Shown: positions 33,357 to 42,354, counted from the first letter of the stretch. The stretch is DNA of 64,000 nucleotides from JBFMEX01 sp040752215 (GCA_040752215.1 JBFMEX010000076.1:1-64000); one strand, 5' to 3'. Notes: generated by a model from the sequence alone, not told the origin. Numbers and translations: made by a program.

Positions 33357-34783
33357 CCCGGCAGCTGCAGGCGCAGCAGCCGCCCGCCGCGCTTCACGTC
33401 GAGCCGCCATACGCGCTGCGGCTTGGCCAGCGCCGCCTCGAGATCCTTCAGGCTGGCGATCTTGTCCTTGCCGACCTGCACCACGACGTCGCCGGTCTGG
33501 AACCCGAGCGAGCCGGCGATGCCGCCCGGACTGACCGAGAGCACGACGACGCCCTCGCTCTCCTCGATGCCGATCTCATCGGCGATGCTCGCCAGCAGGT
33601 TCGCGACGCGCGCGCCCGAAAGCGGATGGTCGCCGGTGAGGTCGCGCGCGTCGTCGCGGCCTGGCTGCGGGGGAGGGCGCAGGGCGACGTCGAGCGTCAG
33701 CGGCCGCCCCTTGCGCAGAACCGCGAGCCGCGCCCGGGCGCCGATGCCGAGTGTGGTCAAGCGGTAGTTGAGCGCACGGGCGTCGGCGACCTCGTGCTCG
33801 CCGACGCGCACGATCACGTCGCCGGCCTCGAGCCCCGCCTCGGCTGCCGGACTCTTCGGCACCACCCGCATCACCATCGCGCCGGCGACCCGCTCGAGCC
33901 CCAGCCCGTCGGCAATGTCGCGGGTGATGGTCTCGATCTTGGCGCCGAGCCAGGGGCGTTCCAGCTTGCGCCCCGCGACCGCGCTTTCCACGGCGAGCCG
34001 CACCAGGTTCGAGGGGATGGCAAAGCCGATGCCGTGCGAGCCGCCGGAACTCGAATAGATCGCGGTATTGATGCCGAGCAGCTTGCCGGCCATGTCGACC
34101 AGCGCCCCGCCCGAGTTACCGGGATTGATGGCCGCATCGGTCTGGATGAAGATCTGCGCATCCGAGCGGCCGATCTCCGTGCGCGCCAGCGCCGAGACGA
34201 TGCCGCTGGTCACCGTCTGACCGACCCCGAACGGATTGCCGATCGCCAGCACCAGATCGCCGACCTCGATCGCGTCGGAATCCTCGAACGCGAGATAAGG
34301 AAACGGCCCCCCGCCATTATCGATGCGCAGCACCGCGATGTCCGTTTTCTCGTCCTGCGCGATCACCTTGGCGTCGAGTTCGCGCTTGTCGGCGAGCGCG
34401 ATGCGGATCTCGGTCTCGCCGCGCGCCTTGACGACGTGGGTGTTGGTGACAACGAGGCCGTCCGGGCTGACGATCACGCCCGAGCCGAGCGAGCTCTGCA
34501 TGCGCTCCTCGGAGCCGCCGAGCGCGTCGCCGAAGAAGCGGCGGAAGAACGGATCGTTGGCGAACGGCGAGCGCGCCACCTTGACCCGCGAGCGCACGTA
34601 GACGTTCACGACCGCCGGCGCCGCCTGGCGGACGATCGGCGCGAAGGAGTACTGCGCCGCCGCCCGCGACGGCGGCACCACTTTCAGCTGCGCCAGCACC
34701 GCCGGGGCCGAGAGGCCCGAGAGCCCCACCACTACCCCCAGCGCGAGCCCCGCCCATGCCCGTCGATTGCGTCGCGTCGTCAT
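33353..34783 (-). CDS. degP: Do-like periplasmic serine protease (DegP/DegQ/HtrA family)
   Basis: A 476-residue periplasmic protease/chaperone. A signal peptide (about residues 1-31) is followed by a trypsin-like domain with H116 (TNTHVV), D148 (KTDIAVL) and S224 (NPGNSGGAL). Two PDZ domains follow (about 260-370 and 390-476). The distinction between DegP and DegQ is not safe by eye. The start at 34783 begins the signal peptide; an upstream ATG at 34837 would not. Confidence 0.93.
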   Translation of the reverse strand: MTTRRNRRAWAGLALGVVVGLSGLSAPAVLAQLKVVPPSRAAAQYSFAPIVRQAAPAVVNVYVRSRVKVARSPFANDPFFRRFFGDALGGSEERMQSSLGSGVIVSPDGLVVTNTHVVKARGETEIRIALADKRELDAKVIAQDEKTDIAVLRIDNGGGPFPYLAFEDSDAIEVGDLVLAIGNPFGVGQTVTSGIVSALARTEIGRSDAQIFIQTDAAINPGNSGGALVDMAGKLLGINTAIYSSSGGSHGIGFAIPSNLVRLAVESAVAGRKLERPWLGAKIETITRDIADGLGLERVAGAMVMRVVPKSPAAEAGLEAGDVIVRVGEHEVADARALNYRLTTLGIGARARLAVLRKGRPLTLDVALRPPPQPGRDDARDLTGDHPLSGARVANLLASIADEIGIEESEGVVVLSVSPGGIAGSLGFQTGDVVVQVGKDKIASLKDLEAALAKPQRVWRLDVKRGGRLLRLQLPG

Positions 34784-34886
34784 CGTGCCTCTGAATCCGA
34801 TTTCCGGCCGCTCCAGGCCACGCGCCGGATTGTACAAGGCCGGACGTGGCGGAGCAAAGGCGGCAGGGCACGCCCCCCGACGCGAA

Positions 34887-34909
34887 CGCCCCGGCGCGGG
34901 GCCGGGGCG
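34887..34909 (-). terminator. Hairpin downstream of rplQ
   Basis: CGCCCCGG (34887-34894) and its complement (34902-34909) form an 8-bp GC stem 35 nt after the rplQ stop. It is a candidate end of the long ribosomal transcript, but no T-tract follows on the minus strand. Confidence 0.45.
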
Positions 34910-34943
34910 CTCGAATTCGATCGCAGTGCGAAGGCGGGCCGGC

Positions 34944-35369
34944 TCAGGCCGATTGCTGCTCCTGCTGCATCGCCTCGTGGCGCTCGCGGTCCTCGCGGCC
35001 CTTGACCGTCTCGTCGCGGTCGACGAGCTCGATCACCGCGCGCGGCGCGCTGTCGCCGTAGCGAAAGCCGGCCTTCAGCACGCGCGTGTAGCCGCCGTTG
35101 CGGCTCGCATAGCGCGGCCCGAGTGTGTCGAACAGCTTCTTGACCATGTCCTCGTCGCGCAGCCGGGCGGCGGCGAGGCGGCGCGAGTTCAAGTCGCCGC
35201 GCTTGGCGAGCGTGATGTACTTGTCCATCACACGCTTCAGATCTTTCGCCTTGGGCAGCGTGGTGACGATCTGCTCGTGACGGATGAGCGCGGCAGCCAT
35301 GTTGGAGAACATCGCCTGGCGATGGCCGCTGTCGCGCGAGAAGCGCCGGCCGGTCTTCTTGTGTCGCAT
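34944..35369 (-). CDS. rplQ: 50S ribosomal protein L17 (bL17)
   Basis: A 141-residue ribosomal protein. The family start MRHKKTGRRFSRDSGHRQAMFSNMA and LIRHEQIVTTLPKAKDLK are clear, and the end is slightly extended. AAGGA precedes the start. It is the last gene of the alpha operon, separated from rpoA by a 164-nt gap with a 7-bp-phased repeat. Confidence 0.98.
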   Translation of the reverse strand: MRHKKTGRRFSRDSGHRQAMFSNMAAALIRHEQIVTTLPKAKDLKRVMDKYITLAKRGDLNSRRLAAARLRDEDMVKKLFDTLGPRYASRNGGYTRVLKAGFRYGDSAPRAVIELVDRDETVKGREDRERHEAMQQEQQSA

Positions 35370-35434
35370 GGGTCTCTATCCTTGTATCGGTTGAATTGGT
35401 TTCGGGAGGTTCTGCTGCCTCGCCTTGCTTCGAA

Positions 35435-35531
35435 ATTCGGCATTCGGGGTTCGCCATTCGGCCGCCGACTGCCGACTGCCGACTGCCGACTGCCGACTGC
35501 CGACTGCCGACTGCCGACTGCCGACTGCCGA
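35435..35531. repeat. 7-bp-phased inverted repeat between rpoA and rplQ
   Basis: Four heptamers ATTCGGC, ATTCGGG, GTTCGCC and ATTCGGC (35435-35462) are followed, after one base, by nine perfect copies of GCCGACT (35464-35526) plus GCCGA. The two arms have opposite sense (GGCATTC against GACTGCC), so they could fold back on each other. The array ends 2 nt before the rpoA stop codon. Related units lie at 49472-49588 and 63467-63494. Confidence 0.9.
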
Positions 35532-35533
35532 TC

Positions 35534-36559
35534 TTAGTACTGATCCTCGAACCGCTTCGCCAGCTCCTCGATGTTGTCCGGCGGCCAGTTCGGCACCTCC
35601 ATGCCGAGATGCAGCCCCATCGAGGCCAGCACCTCCTTGATCTCGTTGAGCGACTTGCGGCCGAAGTTCGGGGTGCGCAGCATCTCCGCCTCGGTCTTCT
35701 GGATCAGGTCGCCGATGTAGACGATGTTGTCGTTCTTCAGGCAGTTGGCCGAGCGCACCGAAAGCTCGAGTTCGTCCACCTTCTTGAGCAGCGCGGCGTT
35801 GAAGGCGAGCTCGGGGTGGGTGCGCTCCTCGACCGCCTTCTTCGGCTCCTCGAAGTTGATGAACACGGCGAGCTGGTCCTGCAGGATGCGCGCGGCCAGC
35901 GCCACCGCGTCCTCGGCCTTCACCGAGCCGTCGGTCTCCACCGTCATGGTCAGCTTGTCGTAGTCGAGGATCTGCCCCTCGCGGGTGTTCTCGACCTTAT
36001 AGGAGACTTTGGTGACCGGGCTGTACAGGCTGTCGACCGGAATGAGCCCGATCGGCGCATCGTCCGGGCGGTTGCGCTCGGCGGCCACGTAGCCCTTGCC
36101 CATGTCGGCGGTGAACTCCATGCGGATCGAGGCGCCCTGGTCGAGATGGCAGATCACATGGTCCGGATTGAGGATGTCGACCTCGGAGCTGGCCTCGATG
36201 TCGCCGGCGCGGACCGCTCCCGGGCCCTCCTTCTTCAACACCATCCGCTTCACGCCCTCGGAGTGAATCCTGAGCGCGATCTCCTTGATGTTGAGGACGA
36301 TGTTGGTCACGTCCTCGCGCACGCCGGGGATCGAGGAGAACTCGTGCAGCACGCCGTCGATCTGCACGGTCTTGATCGCCGCGCCCTGCAGCGACGACAG
36401 CAGCACGCGGCGCAGCGCGTTGCCGAGCGTCATGCCGAAGCCGCGTTCCAGCGGCTCGGCGACCAGCGTCGCGATGCGGTTGCGGTCGCGGCCCGACGCG
36501 ACCTCGAGCTTGTTCGGCTTGATCAGATCCTGCCAATTCTTCTGCAGAACGTTCACCAC
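35534..36559 (-). CDS. rpoA: RNA polymerase alpha subunit
   Basis: A 341-residue subunit that nucleates RNA polymerase assembly and contacts activators and UP elements. The N-terminal dimerisation domain contains ERGFGMTLGNALRRVLLSSL, and the C-terminal domain contains ELSVRSANCLKNDNIVYIGDL and GRKSLNEIKEVL. Length is normal for alphaproteobacteria. It is in the alpha operon after rpsK. Confidence 0.99.
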   Translation of the reverse strand: MVNVLQKNWQDLIKPNKLEVASGRDRNRIATLVAEPLERGFGMTLGNALRRVLLSSLQGAAIKTVQIDGVLHEFSSIPGVREDVTNIVLNIKEIALRIHSEGVKRMVLKKEGPGAVRAGDIEASSEVDILNPDHVICHLDQGASIRMEFTADMGKGYVAAERNRPDDAPIGLIPVDSLYSPVTKVSYKVENTREGQILDYDKLTMTVETDGSVKAEDAVALAARILQDQLAVFINFEEPKKAVEERTHPELAFNAALLKKVDELELSVRSANCLKNDNIVYIGDLIQKTEAEMLRTPNFGRKSLNEIKEVLASMGLHLGMEVPNWPPDNIEELAKRFEDQY

Positions 36560-36684
36560 GGGGTGCCTCGTCTCGGTTCAAGGGGTGGCGAGCCTGCGCC
36601 ACCCGGGTCCAGCATTGGATCGGCACGGCGGACAAAGAACCGCCTTCGGTCCTGGCCCGCACTGTTGTTGGGCGGCCTGCCGCC

Positions 36685-37086
36685 TCACACGCGCCGGCGC
36701 TTCCGCGGCCGGCAGCCGTTGTGCGGGATCGGCGTCACGTCGCGAATAGCGGTGATCTGGAAACCCACCGCCTGCAGCGCGCGCAGCGCGGATTCGCGGC
36801 CCGAGCCCGGCCCGCACACCTCGACGTCGAGGATCTTCATGCCGTGCTCCATGGCCTTCTTGCCGGCGTCCTCGGCGGCCACCTGCGCGGCATAGGGCGT
36901 CGACTTGCGCGAGCCCTTGAAGCCCATCGTACCCGACGACGACCAGGCGATGGTGTTGCCCTGCGCGTCGGTGATGGTGATCATCGTGTTGTTGAAGCTC
37001 GCGTTGACGTGTGCGACGCCGGAAGTGATGTTCTTCTTCTCGCGCCGGCGAACTTTGCCGCGCCCCTGCTGCTGCTCTTTTGCCAT
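36685..37086 (-). CDS. rpsK: 30S ribosomal protein S11 (uS11)
   Basis: A 133-residue protein of the 30S platform near the mRNA exit. Typical features are VAHVNASFNNTMITITDAQGN, SSGTMGFKGSRKSTPYAAQVAAE, and the basic end PIPHNGCRPRKRRRV. It lies between rpsM and rpoA in the alpha operon. Confidence 0.99.
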   Translation of the reverse strand: MAKEQQQGRGKVRRREKKNITSGVAHVNASFNNTMITITDAQGNTIAWSSSGTMGFKGSRKSTPYAAQVAAEDAGKKAMEHGMKILDVEVCGPGSGRESALRALQAVGFQITAIRDVTPIPHNGCRPRKRRRV

Positions 37087-37187
37087 TGCTCAGAAACTCC
37101 GATTGCCGCCGGTCGAGGGCGGTGCCTTCTCGCATTCGAAAATCGCTTCCGCGCCACGCATGAGGGGCGCGCGGCGGTGTGCCTGGC

Positions 37188-37559
37188 TCAAGCCTTCTTC
37201 TTGCCGGCGATCGGCTTGGCCGGCCCCTTGCGGGTGCGCGCGTTGGTGTGCGTGCGCTGGCCGCGGACCGGCAGGCCCTTGCGGTGGCGCAGGCCGCGAT
37301 AGCAACCGAGGTCCATCAGCCGCTTGATGTTCATCGCCACCTCGCGCCGGAGGTCGCCCTCGACCACAAAGTCGCGATCGATGGTCTCGCGGATCTGCAG
37401 CACCTCGGCGTCGGTCAGCTCGTTGACGCGGCGCTCGGCCGGAATGCCGACCTTGGTGCAGATGTCCTTCGCGTACTTGGGGCCGATGCCGTGAATGTAC
37501 TGGAGCGCGATCAGCACGCGCTTCTGGGTCGGGATGTTGACGCCTGCGATACGGGCCAC
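37188..37559 (-). CDS. rpsM: 30S ribosomal protein S13 (uS13), GTG start
   Basis: A 123-residue protein of the 30S head that touches the 50S subunit and P-site tRNA. It reads VARIAGVNIPTQKRVLIAL from a GTG at 37559 and ends GPAKPIAGKKKA. GGAG lies about 6 nt upstream. Longer in-frame ATG starts would add 80 residues of nonsense. It is the first gene after the promoter at 37738-37766. Confidence 0.97.
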   Translation of the reverse strand: MARIAGVNIPTQKRVLIALQYIHGIGPKYAKDICTKVGIPAERRVNELTDAEVLQIRETIDRDFVVEGDLRREVAMNIKRLMDLGCYRGLRHRKGLPVRGQRTHTNARTRKGPAKPIAGKKKA

Positions 37560-37737
37560 GTGGCTCTCCTGGAATGGCGCGCCCGCTTGCCGGGCTCGCG
37601 CTCGCCGCCTTGGGCTGCAGACCCTCGTGCGAGCCCGCAACCCTTGTTCGTACAATGCCAAAACGCACCACCACCGGCCGGGCGGCTCGCTGCCGCCACG
37701 AAGGCCGGATGGGGTGGGTGCGTCATGAAATCGCGGT

Positions 37738-37766
37738 CTTGTAGCCGAGCGCCGCCGGCTCGTCAA
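37738..37766 (-). promoter_or_regulatory. Sigma-70-type promoter before rpsM
   Basis: On the minus strand, TTGACG (37761-37766) and TACAAG (37738-37743) are exactly 17 nt apart. Transcription would start near 37731, giving a leader of about 170 nt to rpsM. This would let the alpha operon be expressed independently of secY-adk. The -35 box partly follows the adk end. Confidence 0.7.
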
Positions 37767-37785
37767 CTTTTCCTCTTGACATGCG

Positions 37786-38445
37786 TCAGGCGGTCCCAAG
37801 CCGGTCCAGCGCGGTGCCGATCTCCTGGGTCACCTGGTCGATCTGAGCCATGCCGTCCACGCTCTGCAGCTTGCCCTTGGCAAAGTAGTAGCCGATCAGG
37901 GGGGCCGTCTCGCGGTAGTAGGCCATAAGCCGGTTCTTCACCGTCTCGGCGTTGTCGTCGGCGCGGCGCGAGAAGTCGGTCGATCCGCAGGCGTCGCACT
38001 TGCCCTCGACCTTCGGCCGCTTGTTGGTGTCGTGGTAGCCGGCGCCGCACTTGGCGCACGAGAAGCGACCGGAGATGCGGTCGACGAGGACGTCGTCCTT
38101 GACCTTCATCTCGATCACCGTGTCGAGCGTCTTGCCCTTGTCCGCGAGCAGCGTGTCGAGCGCGGCGGCCTGGTTCAGCGTGCGCGGGAAGCCGTCGAGG
38201 ATGAAGCCCTTGGCGCAGTCCGGCTGGTCGATGCGATCGGAGATGATGCCGATCACGATGTCATCGGAGACGAGCCCACCCGCCTCCATGATCGCCTTGG
38301 CCTTCTTGCCGACCTCGGTGCCGGCCTTGACGGCTGCGCGCAGCATCTCCCCGGTCGAGAGCTGCACGAGGCCGCGCTTGGCAACCAGCACCTCGGCCTG
38401 GGTGCCTTTGCCGGCTCCCGGCGGTCCGAGCAGGATCAGGTTCAT
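37786..38445 (-). CDS. adk: Adenylate kinase
   Basis: A 219-residue kinase that balances AMP, ADP and ATP. The P-loop is GPPGAGKGTQA, with DGFPRTLNQAAALD and a long lid. The lid carries four cysteines in a zinc-finger pattern (CAKC ... CDAC), which marks the zinc-binding form. It overlaps the secY stop by ATGA. Its place between secY and rpsM is usual in alphaproteobacteria. Confidence 0.99.
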   Translation of the reverse strand: MNLILLGPPGAGKGTQAEVLVAKRGLVQLSTGEMLRAAVKAGTEVGKKAKAIMEAGGLVSDDIVIGIISDRIDQPDCAKGFILDGFPRTLNQAAALDTLLADKGKTLDTVIEMKVKDDVLVDRISGRFSCAKCGAGYHDTNKRPKVEGKCDACGSTDFSRRADDNAETVKNRLMAYYRETAPLIGYYFAKGKLQSVDGMAQIDQVTQEIGTALDRLGTA

Positions 38446-39812
38446 CGTCTTCCCCCCTTGCGTGGCGAGTTGGTCGAGGCTCCGCGCAAGCGGGCCTTCT
38501 TGATCAGGCCCTCGTATTGATGCGCAACCAGATGGCTTTGTATCTGCGCCACAGTGTCCATCGTGACGCTGACCGCGATCAGCAGCGAGGTGCCGCCGAA
38601 GTAGAACGGCACCGCAGCGTACGAGATCAGCATCTCGGGCAGCACGCAGACCGCGGCGAGGTACATCGCGCCGACGACGGTGATGCGGGTCAGCACGTAG
38701 TCGATGTATTCCGCGGTCTTCTGGCCCGGACGGATGCCGGGCAGGAAGCCGCCGTACTTCCTCAGGTTATCGGCCGTGTCGTTCGGATTGAACACGACCG
38801 CCGTGTAGAAGAACGTGAAGAACACGATCAGCGCCACGTAGATCAGGATGTGCAGCGGCTGGCCCTGGCCGAGCGCGGCGACGATGGTGTTCAGCCACTC
38901 GGGCCCCTGCCCGGCGGTGAACTGCGCCGCGGTGATCGGCAGCAGCAGCAGCGAGGAGGCGAAGATCGGCGGGATCACGCCCGAGGAGTTGAGCTTCAGC
39001 GGCAGGTGCGAGGCGTCGCCCTGGAACATCTTGTTGCCGACCTGGCGCTTCGGATACTGGATCAGCAGCCGGCGTTGCGCGCGCTCCATGAACACGATCG
39101 CCCCCACCACGAACAGCATCAGTGCCAGAAGCGCCAGCAACAGGAACGTCGACAGCGCGCCGGTGCGGGCCATCTCGAACAGGCCGACGATGGCGCTCGG
39201 CAGGCCGGCGACGATGCCGGCGAAGATGATCAGCGAGATGCCGTTGCCGACGCCGCGCTGCGTGATCTGCTCGCCGAGCCACATCAGGAACATGGTGCCG
39301 CCGACCAGCGTCACGACGGTGGTGATGCGGAAGAACCAGCCGGGCTCGATGACCACCGCGCCGGCGCCACTCTGCGAGCCCTCAAGACCGATCGAGATGC
39401 CGTAGGCCTGGAACGTGGCCAGCAGAACGGTAAGGTAGCGGGTGTACTGGTTGATCTGCTTGCGGCCCTGCTCGCCCTCCTTCTTCAGCGCCTCGAGCCG
39501 TTTGTCGAGCGAGCTCATCAGCTGCATGATGATCGAGGCGGAGATGTAGGGCATGATGTTCAAGGCGAAGATCGCCATGCGCTCGACCGCGCCGCCGGCA
39601 AACATGTTGAACATGCCGAGAATGCCGGACGACTGCGAGCGGAACGCCTCCGCGAACGCGGCGCCGTTGATGCCGGGGATCGGGATGAACGTGCCGAACC
39701 GGTAGACGAGAAGTGCGCCGAGCGTGAACCAGATGCGCCGCTTCAGCTCCTCGGCCTTGGAGAAGGCGCCGAAGTTCAGGTTCGCGGCAAGCTGCTCGGC
39801 AGCGGATACCAT
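38442..39812 (-). CDS. secY: Protein translocase subunit SecY
   Basis: A 456-residue channel protein of the Sec translocon with ten membrane helices. Clear markers are GIMPYISASIIMQLMSS-like NIMPYISASIIMQLM, the TM6-7 region FMERAQRRLLIQYPKRQ, and FNPNDTADNLRKYGGFLPGIRPGQ. It ends the spc gene set and is translationally coupled to adk. Confidence 0.99.
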   Translation of the reverse strand: MVSAAEQLAANLNFGAFSKAEELKRRIWFTLGALLVYRFGTFIPIPGINGAAFAEAFRSQSSGILGMFNMFAGGAVERMAIFALNIMPYISASIIMQLMSSLDKRLEALKKEGEQGRKQINQYTRYLTVLLATFQAYGISIGLEGSQSGAGAVVIEPGWFFRITTVVTLVGGTMFLMWLGEQITQRGVGNGISLIIFAGIVAGLPSAIVGLFEMARTGALSTFLLLALLALMLFVVGAIVFMERAQRRLLIQYPKRQVGNKMFQGDASHLPLKLNSSGVIPPIFASSLLLLPITAAQFTAGQGPEWLNTIVAALGQGQPLHILIYVALIVFFTFFYTAVVFNPNDTADNLRKYGGFLPGIRPGQKTAEYIDYVLTRITVVGAMYLAAVCVLPEMLISYAAVPFYFGGTSLLIAVSVTMDTVAQIQSHLVAHQYEGLIKKARLRGASTNSPRKGGRR

Positions 39813-39975
39813 GTTCTCTCTCCCGACCCAGTCCCGGTAGTGCCGCCTTCGAGCCTATGGCGAGGCGGAGCGCCGGGCAGCGCCCTTGCCGCAAGATGGC
39901 GATCGCGCCCCCCTCCGGCAAGTCGCCGAAGCACCGGCAGGCGCTCGCAGCGCGGCGCCCGGCGAGGGATGCGCG

Positions 39976-40536
39976 CTACTCCTCGCCGGCCCCGCCCGCC
40001 TCCTTCTTGGCCCCGCCGGCCTTCGCCTTCTTGGCGGCCGACTTCTTGCGCTTGGCCTCGTCGGCCACGAGCACCTTCTTTTCGATCAGCTTTATCGAGC
40101 CGCCTGCCTTCTCGACCGCCGCCTTGGCCGAGGCGGTCGCGTGGTCGACGGTGAGCGACACCTTCGCCTTGAGCTCTCCCGCGCCGAGCAGCCTCAGGCC
40201 GTCCTTCGGGCGGCGCAGTACGCCGGCCGCGACCAGGCTTGCGACGTCGATCGGTTGCGCGGCGTCGATCCGCTTGTCGTCGATCGCCTTCTGCAGCGCG
40301 CCGATGTTGACCTCGTTGTAGTCCTTCGGCCGCCACTTGTTGAAGCCGCGCTTCGGCAGGCGGCGATGCAGCGGCATCTGGCCGCCCTCGAAGCCGCCGA
40401 TGGCGACGCCGGTGCGCGCCGTCTGGCCCTTGCCGCCGCGGCCACCGGTCTTGCCGATACCCGAGCCGATGCCGCGGCCGATGCGCACGCGCGTCTTCCT
40501 CGCGCCCGCATTGTCCTTGATGTCGTTGAGCCGCAT
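39976..40536 (-). CDS. rplO: 50S ribosomal protein L15 (uL15)
   Basis: A 186-residue 50S assembly protein. The basic glycine-rich start (MRLNDIKDNAGARKTRVRIGRGIGSG) and GFEGGQMPLHRRLPKRGF are typical. It is longer than the usual 145-160 residues because of a Lys/Ala/Gly-rich C-terminal tail (KKSAAKKAKAGGAKKEAGG). The gap to secY is 163 nt with no feature I recognise. Confidence 0.98.
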   Translation of the reverse strand: MRLNDIKDNAGARKTRVRIGRGIGSGIGKTGGRGGKGQTARTGVAIGGFEGGQMPLHRRLPKRGFNKWRPKDYNEVNIGALQKAIDDKRIDAAQPIDVASLVAAGVLRRPKDGLRLLGAGELKAKVSLTVDHATASAKAAVEKAGGSIKLIEKKVLVADEAKRKKSAAKKAKAGGAKKEAGGAGEE

Positions 40537-40558
40537 GGGCGGAACGCTCCTCGTTTGC

Positions 40559-40753
40559 TCAGGCCTTCTCGTCGACGATGCGGACGAGATGGCTGACCTT
40601 GTTGATCATGCCGCGCACGGCAGGGGTGTCCTCGAGCGTGCGCCGGCGGCCGATTCTGTTGAGGCCGAGGCCCTTCAGCGTCGACGTCTGGATCTCGGGC
40701 CGGCGGTTCGCGCTGGCGATCTGCTCGACCGTGACCTGCTTCTTTCCTGCCAT
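40559..40753 (-). CDS. rpmD: 50S ribosomal protein L30 (uL30)
   Basis: A 64-residue protein, MAGKKQVTVEQIASANRRPE followed by LGLNRIGRRRTLEDTPAVRG. The start at 40753 matches the family N-terminus; an ATG 9 nt upstream (40762) is an alternative. It lies between rpsE and rplO. Confidence 0.95.
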   Translation of the reverse strand: MAGKKQVTVEQIASANRRPEIQTSTLKGLGLNRIGRRRTLEDTPAVRGMINKVSHLVRIVDEKA

Positions 40754-40797
40754 CGCTGTCATCCCATTCTGAGTGCCGCCGCCAAGCCGCAACCGGC

Positions 40798-41379
40798 TCA
40801 CGCCTCGGCCGCCGCCTCCGCCTGCGCCGAGCCGTCGCGCCGACGGGCGATGATCTCGGAAACCTTCTTGCCGCGCCGCGCCGCGACGCCGCGCGGGTTC
40901 TCCTGCACCTTGAGCGCGTCGAACGTCGCCCGGACCACGTTGTAGGGGTTGGTACTGCCGAGCGACTTGGCGACGATGTCGTGGATGCCGAGCATCTCGA
41001 ATACGGCACGCATGGCGCCGCCGGCGATGATGCCGGTGCCGGGCGGGGCCGATCGCAGCACCACGCGCCCCGAGCCATGCCGGCCCTCGCAGTCATGGTG
41101 CAGCGTGCGGGCGTCGCGCAGCGGCACGCGCACCAGACTGCGCTTGGCCGCCTCGGTCGCCTTGCGGATCGCCTCCGGCACCTCGCGCGCCTTGCCATGG
41201 CCGAAGCCGACGCGGCCCTTGAGGTCGCCGACGACGACCAGCGCCGCGAAGCCGAAGCGCTTGCCGCCCTTCACCACCTTGGCGACGCGGTTGATGTGGA
41301 CGAGCTTGTCCGTGAACTCGCTGTCGCGCTCCTCGCGGTCGCGCTCGCGGTCTCGGCCTCTACCGGGGGAACGTGCCAC
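40798..41379 (-). CDS. rpsE: 30S ribosomal protein S5 (uS5)
   Basis: A 193-residue protein of the 30S body that affects decoding accuracy. Features are LVHINRVAKVVKGGKRFGFAALVVVGD, RAVFEMLGIHDIVAKSLGS and NPYNVVRATFDAL. The N-terminus carries an extra charged stretch (RGRDRERDREERDSE) before the family core, and the end is Ala-rich. Confidence 0.99.
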   Translation of the reverse strand: MARSPGRGRDRERDREERDSEFTDKLVHINRVAKVVKGGKRFGFAALVVVGDLKGRVGFGHGKAREVPEAIRKATEAAKRSLVRVPLRDARTLHHDCEGRHGSGRVVLRSAPPGTGIIAGGAMRAVFEMLGIHDIVAKSLGSTNPYNVVRATFDALKVQENPRGVAARRGKKVSEIIARRRDGSAQAEAAAEA

Positions 41380-41394
41380 GGCCTGGTCCTTTCC

Positions 41395-41757
41395 TCAGAA
41401 TTTGAGCCCGCCCTCGCGGGCCGCCTCGGCGAGCGCCTTGACGCGCCCATGATAGATGTAGGCGCCGCGGTCGAAGACGACCTCGGCGACGCCGGCCTTC
41501 TGGGCGCGCTCGGCGATCAGCTTGCCGACCGCGGCCGCAGCCGCCTTGTCGGCGCCGGTCTTGAGCGCACCCTTGAGATCCTTGTCCTTGGTCGAAGCGG
41601 CAGCGAGCGTGTGGCCCGCGGCGTCGTCGATCACCTGCGCGTAGATGTGCTTGGAGGAGCGGAACACGCTGAGCCGCGGACGCCCGCTCGCGCGCTGCTT
41701 CAGCGTGCGCCGCACCCGTGCCTTGCGCCGGTCGTGCTGTTTGTTGAGCCTGGTCAT
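41395..41757 (-). CDS. rplR: 50S ribosomal protein L18 (uL18)
   Basis: A 120-residue 5S rRNA-binding protein. It starts MTRLNKQHDRRKARVRR at 41757 and ends GRVKALAEAAREGGLKF, the usual family end. It is 15 nt before rpsE and 11 nt after rplF. Confidence 0.98.
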   Translation of the reverse strand: MTRLNKQHDRRKARVRRTLKQRASGRPRLSVFRSSKHIYAQVIDDAAGHTLAAASTKDKDLKGALKTGADKAAAAAVGKLIAERAQKAGVAEVVFDRGAYIYHGRVKALAEAAREGGLKF

Positions 41758-41768
41758 GGAACGGGTCC

Positions 41769-42314
41769 CTACTTCTTCTTCTTGCCTTCCTTGCGGAAGA
41801 TGTACTCGCCCTGATAGCGGATGCCCTTGCCCTGGTAGGGCTCCGGCGGCCGGTAGCCGCGGATCTCGGAGGCGACCTGCCCGACGAGCTGCTTGTCGAT
41901 GCCGGAGACGGTGATGATCTCCTGCTTGGCGCCGGCGACCTTGACCTCGATACCGGCAGGTATCGGATGCACGACCTCGTGGCTGAAGCCGATGGTCAGC
42001 TGCAGCTGGTCCTTGCCCTTCAGCGCCGCACGGAAGCCGACGCCCTGGATCTCCAGAGTCTGCGTGTAGCCGTCGGTGACGCCCTTGACCAGGTTGGCGA
42101 CCATGGTGCGCGACATGCCCCACATGGCGCGCGCCTTCTTGGTGTCGTCGAGCGGGCTGACGGCGATGCCGCCGTCGCCTTTCTCGACTTTGATCTCCTC
42201 GGGCGCGGTGAACGCGAGCTCACCCTTCGGACCCTTCATCTTGACCGTCTGCCCCGCGATCGTCGCCGTCACGTTCGACGGCACGGGAACGGGTTTCTTG
42301 CCAATGCGCGACAT
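41769..42314 (-). CDS. rplF: 50S ribosomal protein L6 (uL6)
   Basis: A 181-residue protein near the factor-binding site. The start MSRIGKKPVPVP at 42314 is the family N-terminus, and the C-terminal SEIRGYRPPEPYQGKGIRY block is clear. An ATG at 42350 would add 12 unrelated residues. Confidence 0.98.
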   Translation of the reverse strand: MSRIGKKPVPVPSNVTATIAGQTVKMKGPKGELAFTAPEEIKVEKGDGGIAVSPLDDTKKARAMWGMSRTMVANLVKGVTDGYTQTLEIQGVGFRAALKGKDQLQLTIGFSHEVVHPIPAGIEVKVAGAKQEIITVSGIDKQLVGQVASEIRGYRPPEPYQGKGIRYQGEYIFRKEGKKKK

Positions 42315-42354
42315 GGTCTCGGTATCCTGCTTTCCGGCCGACGCCGGCATTCGT

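Noticed and set aside
35464..35531. CRISPR-like array
   Set aside because: The unit is 7 bp with no spacers; it is a simple tandem repeat.
37560..38445. Missing rpmJ/infA between secY and rpsM
   Set aside because: Alphaproteobacteria normally have adk here, so this is ordinary for the group.
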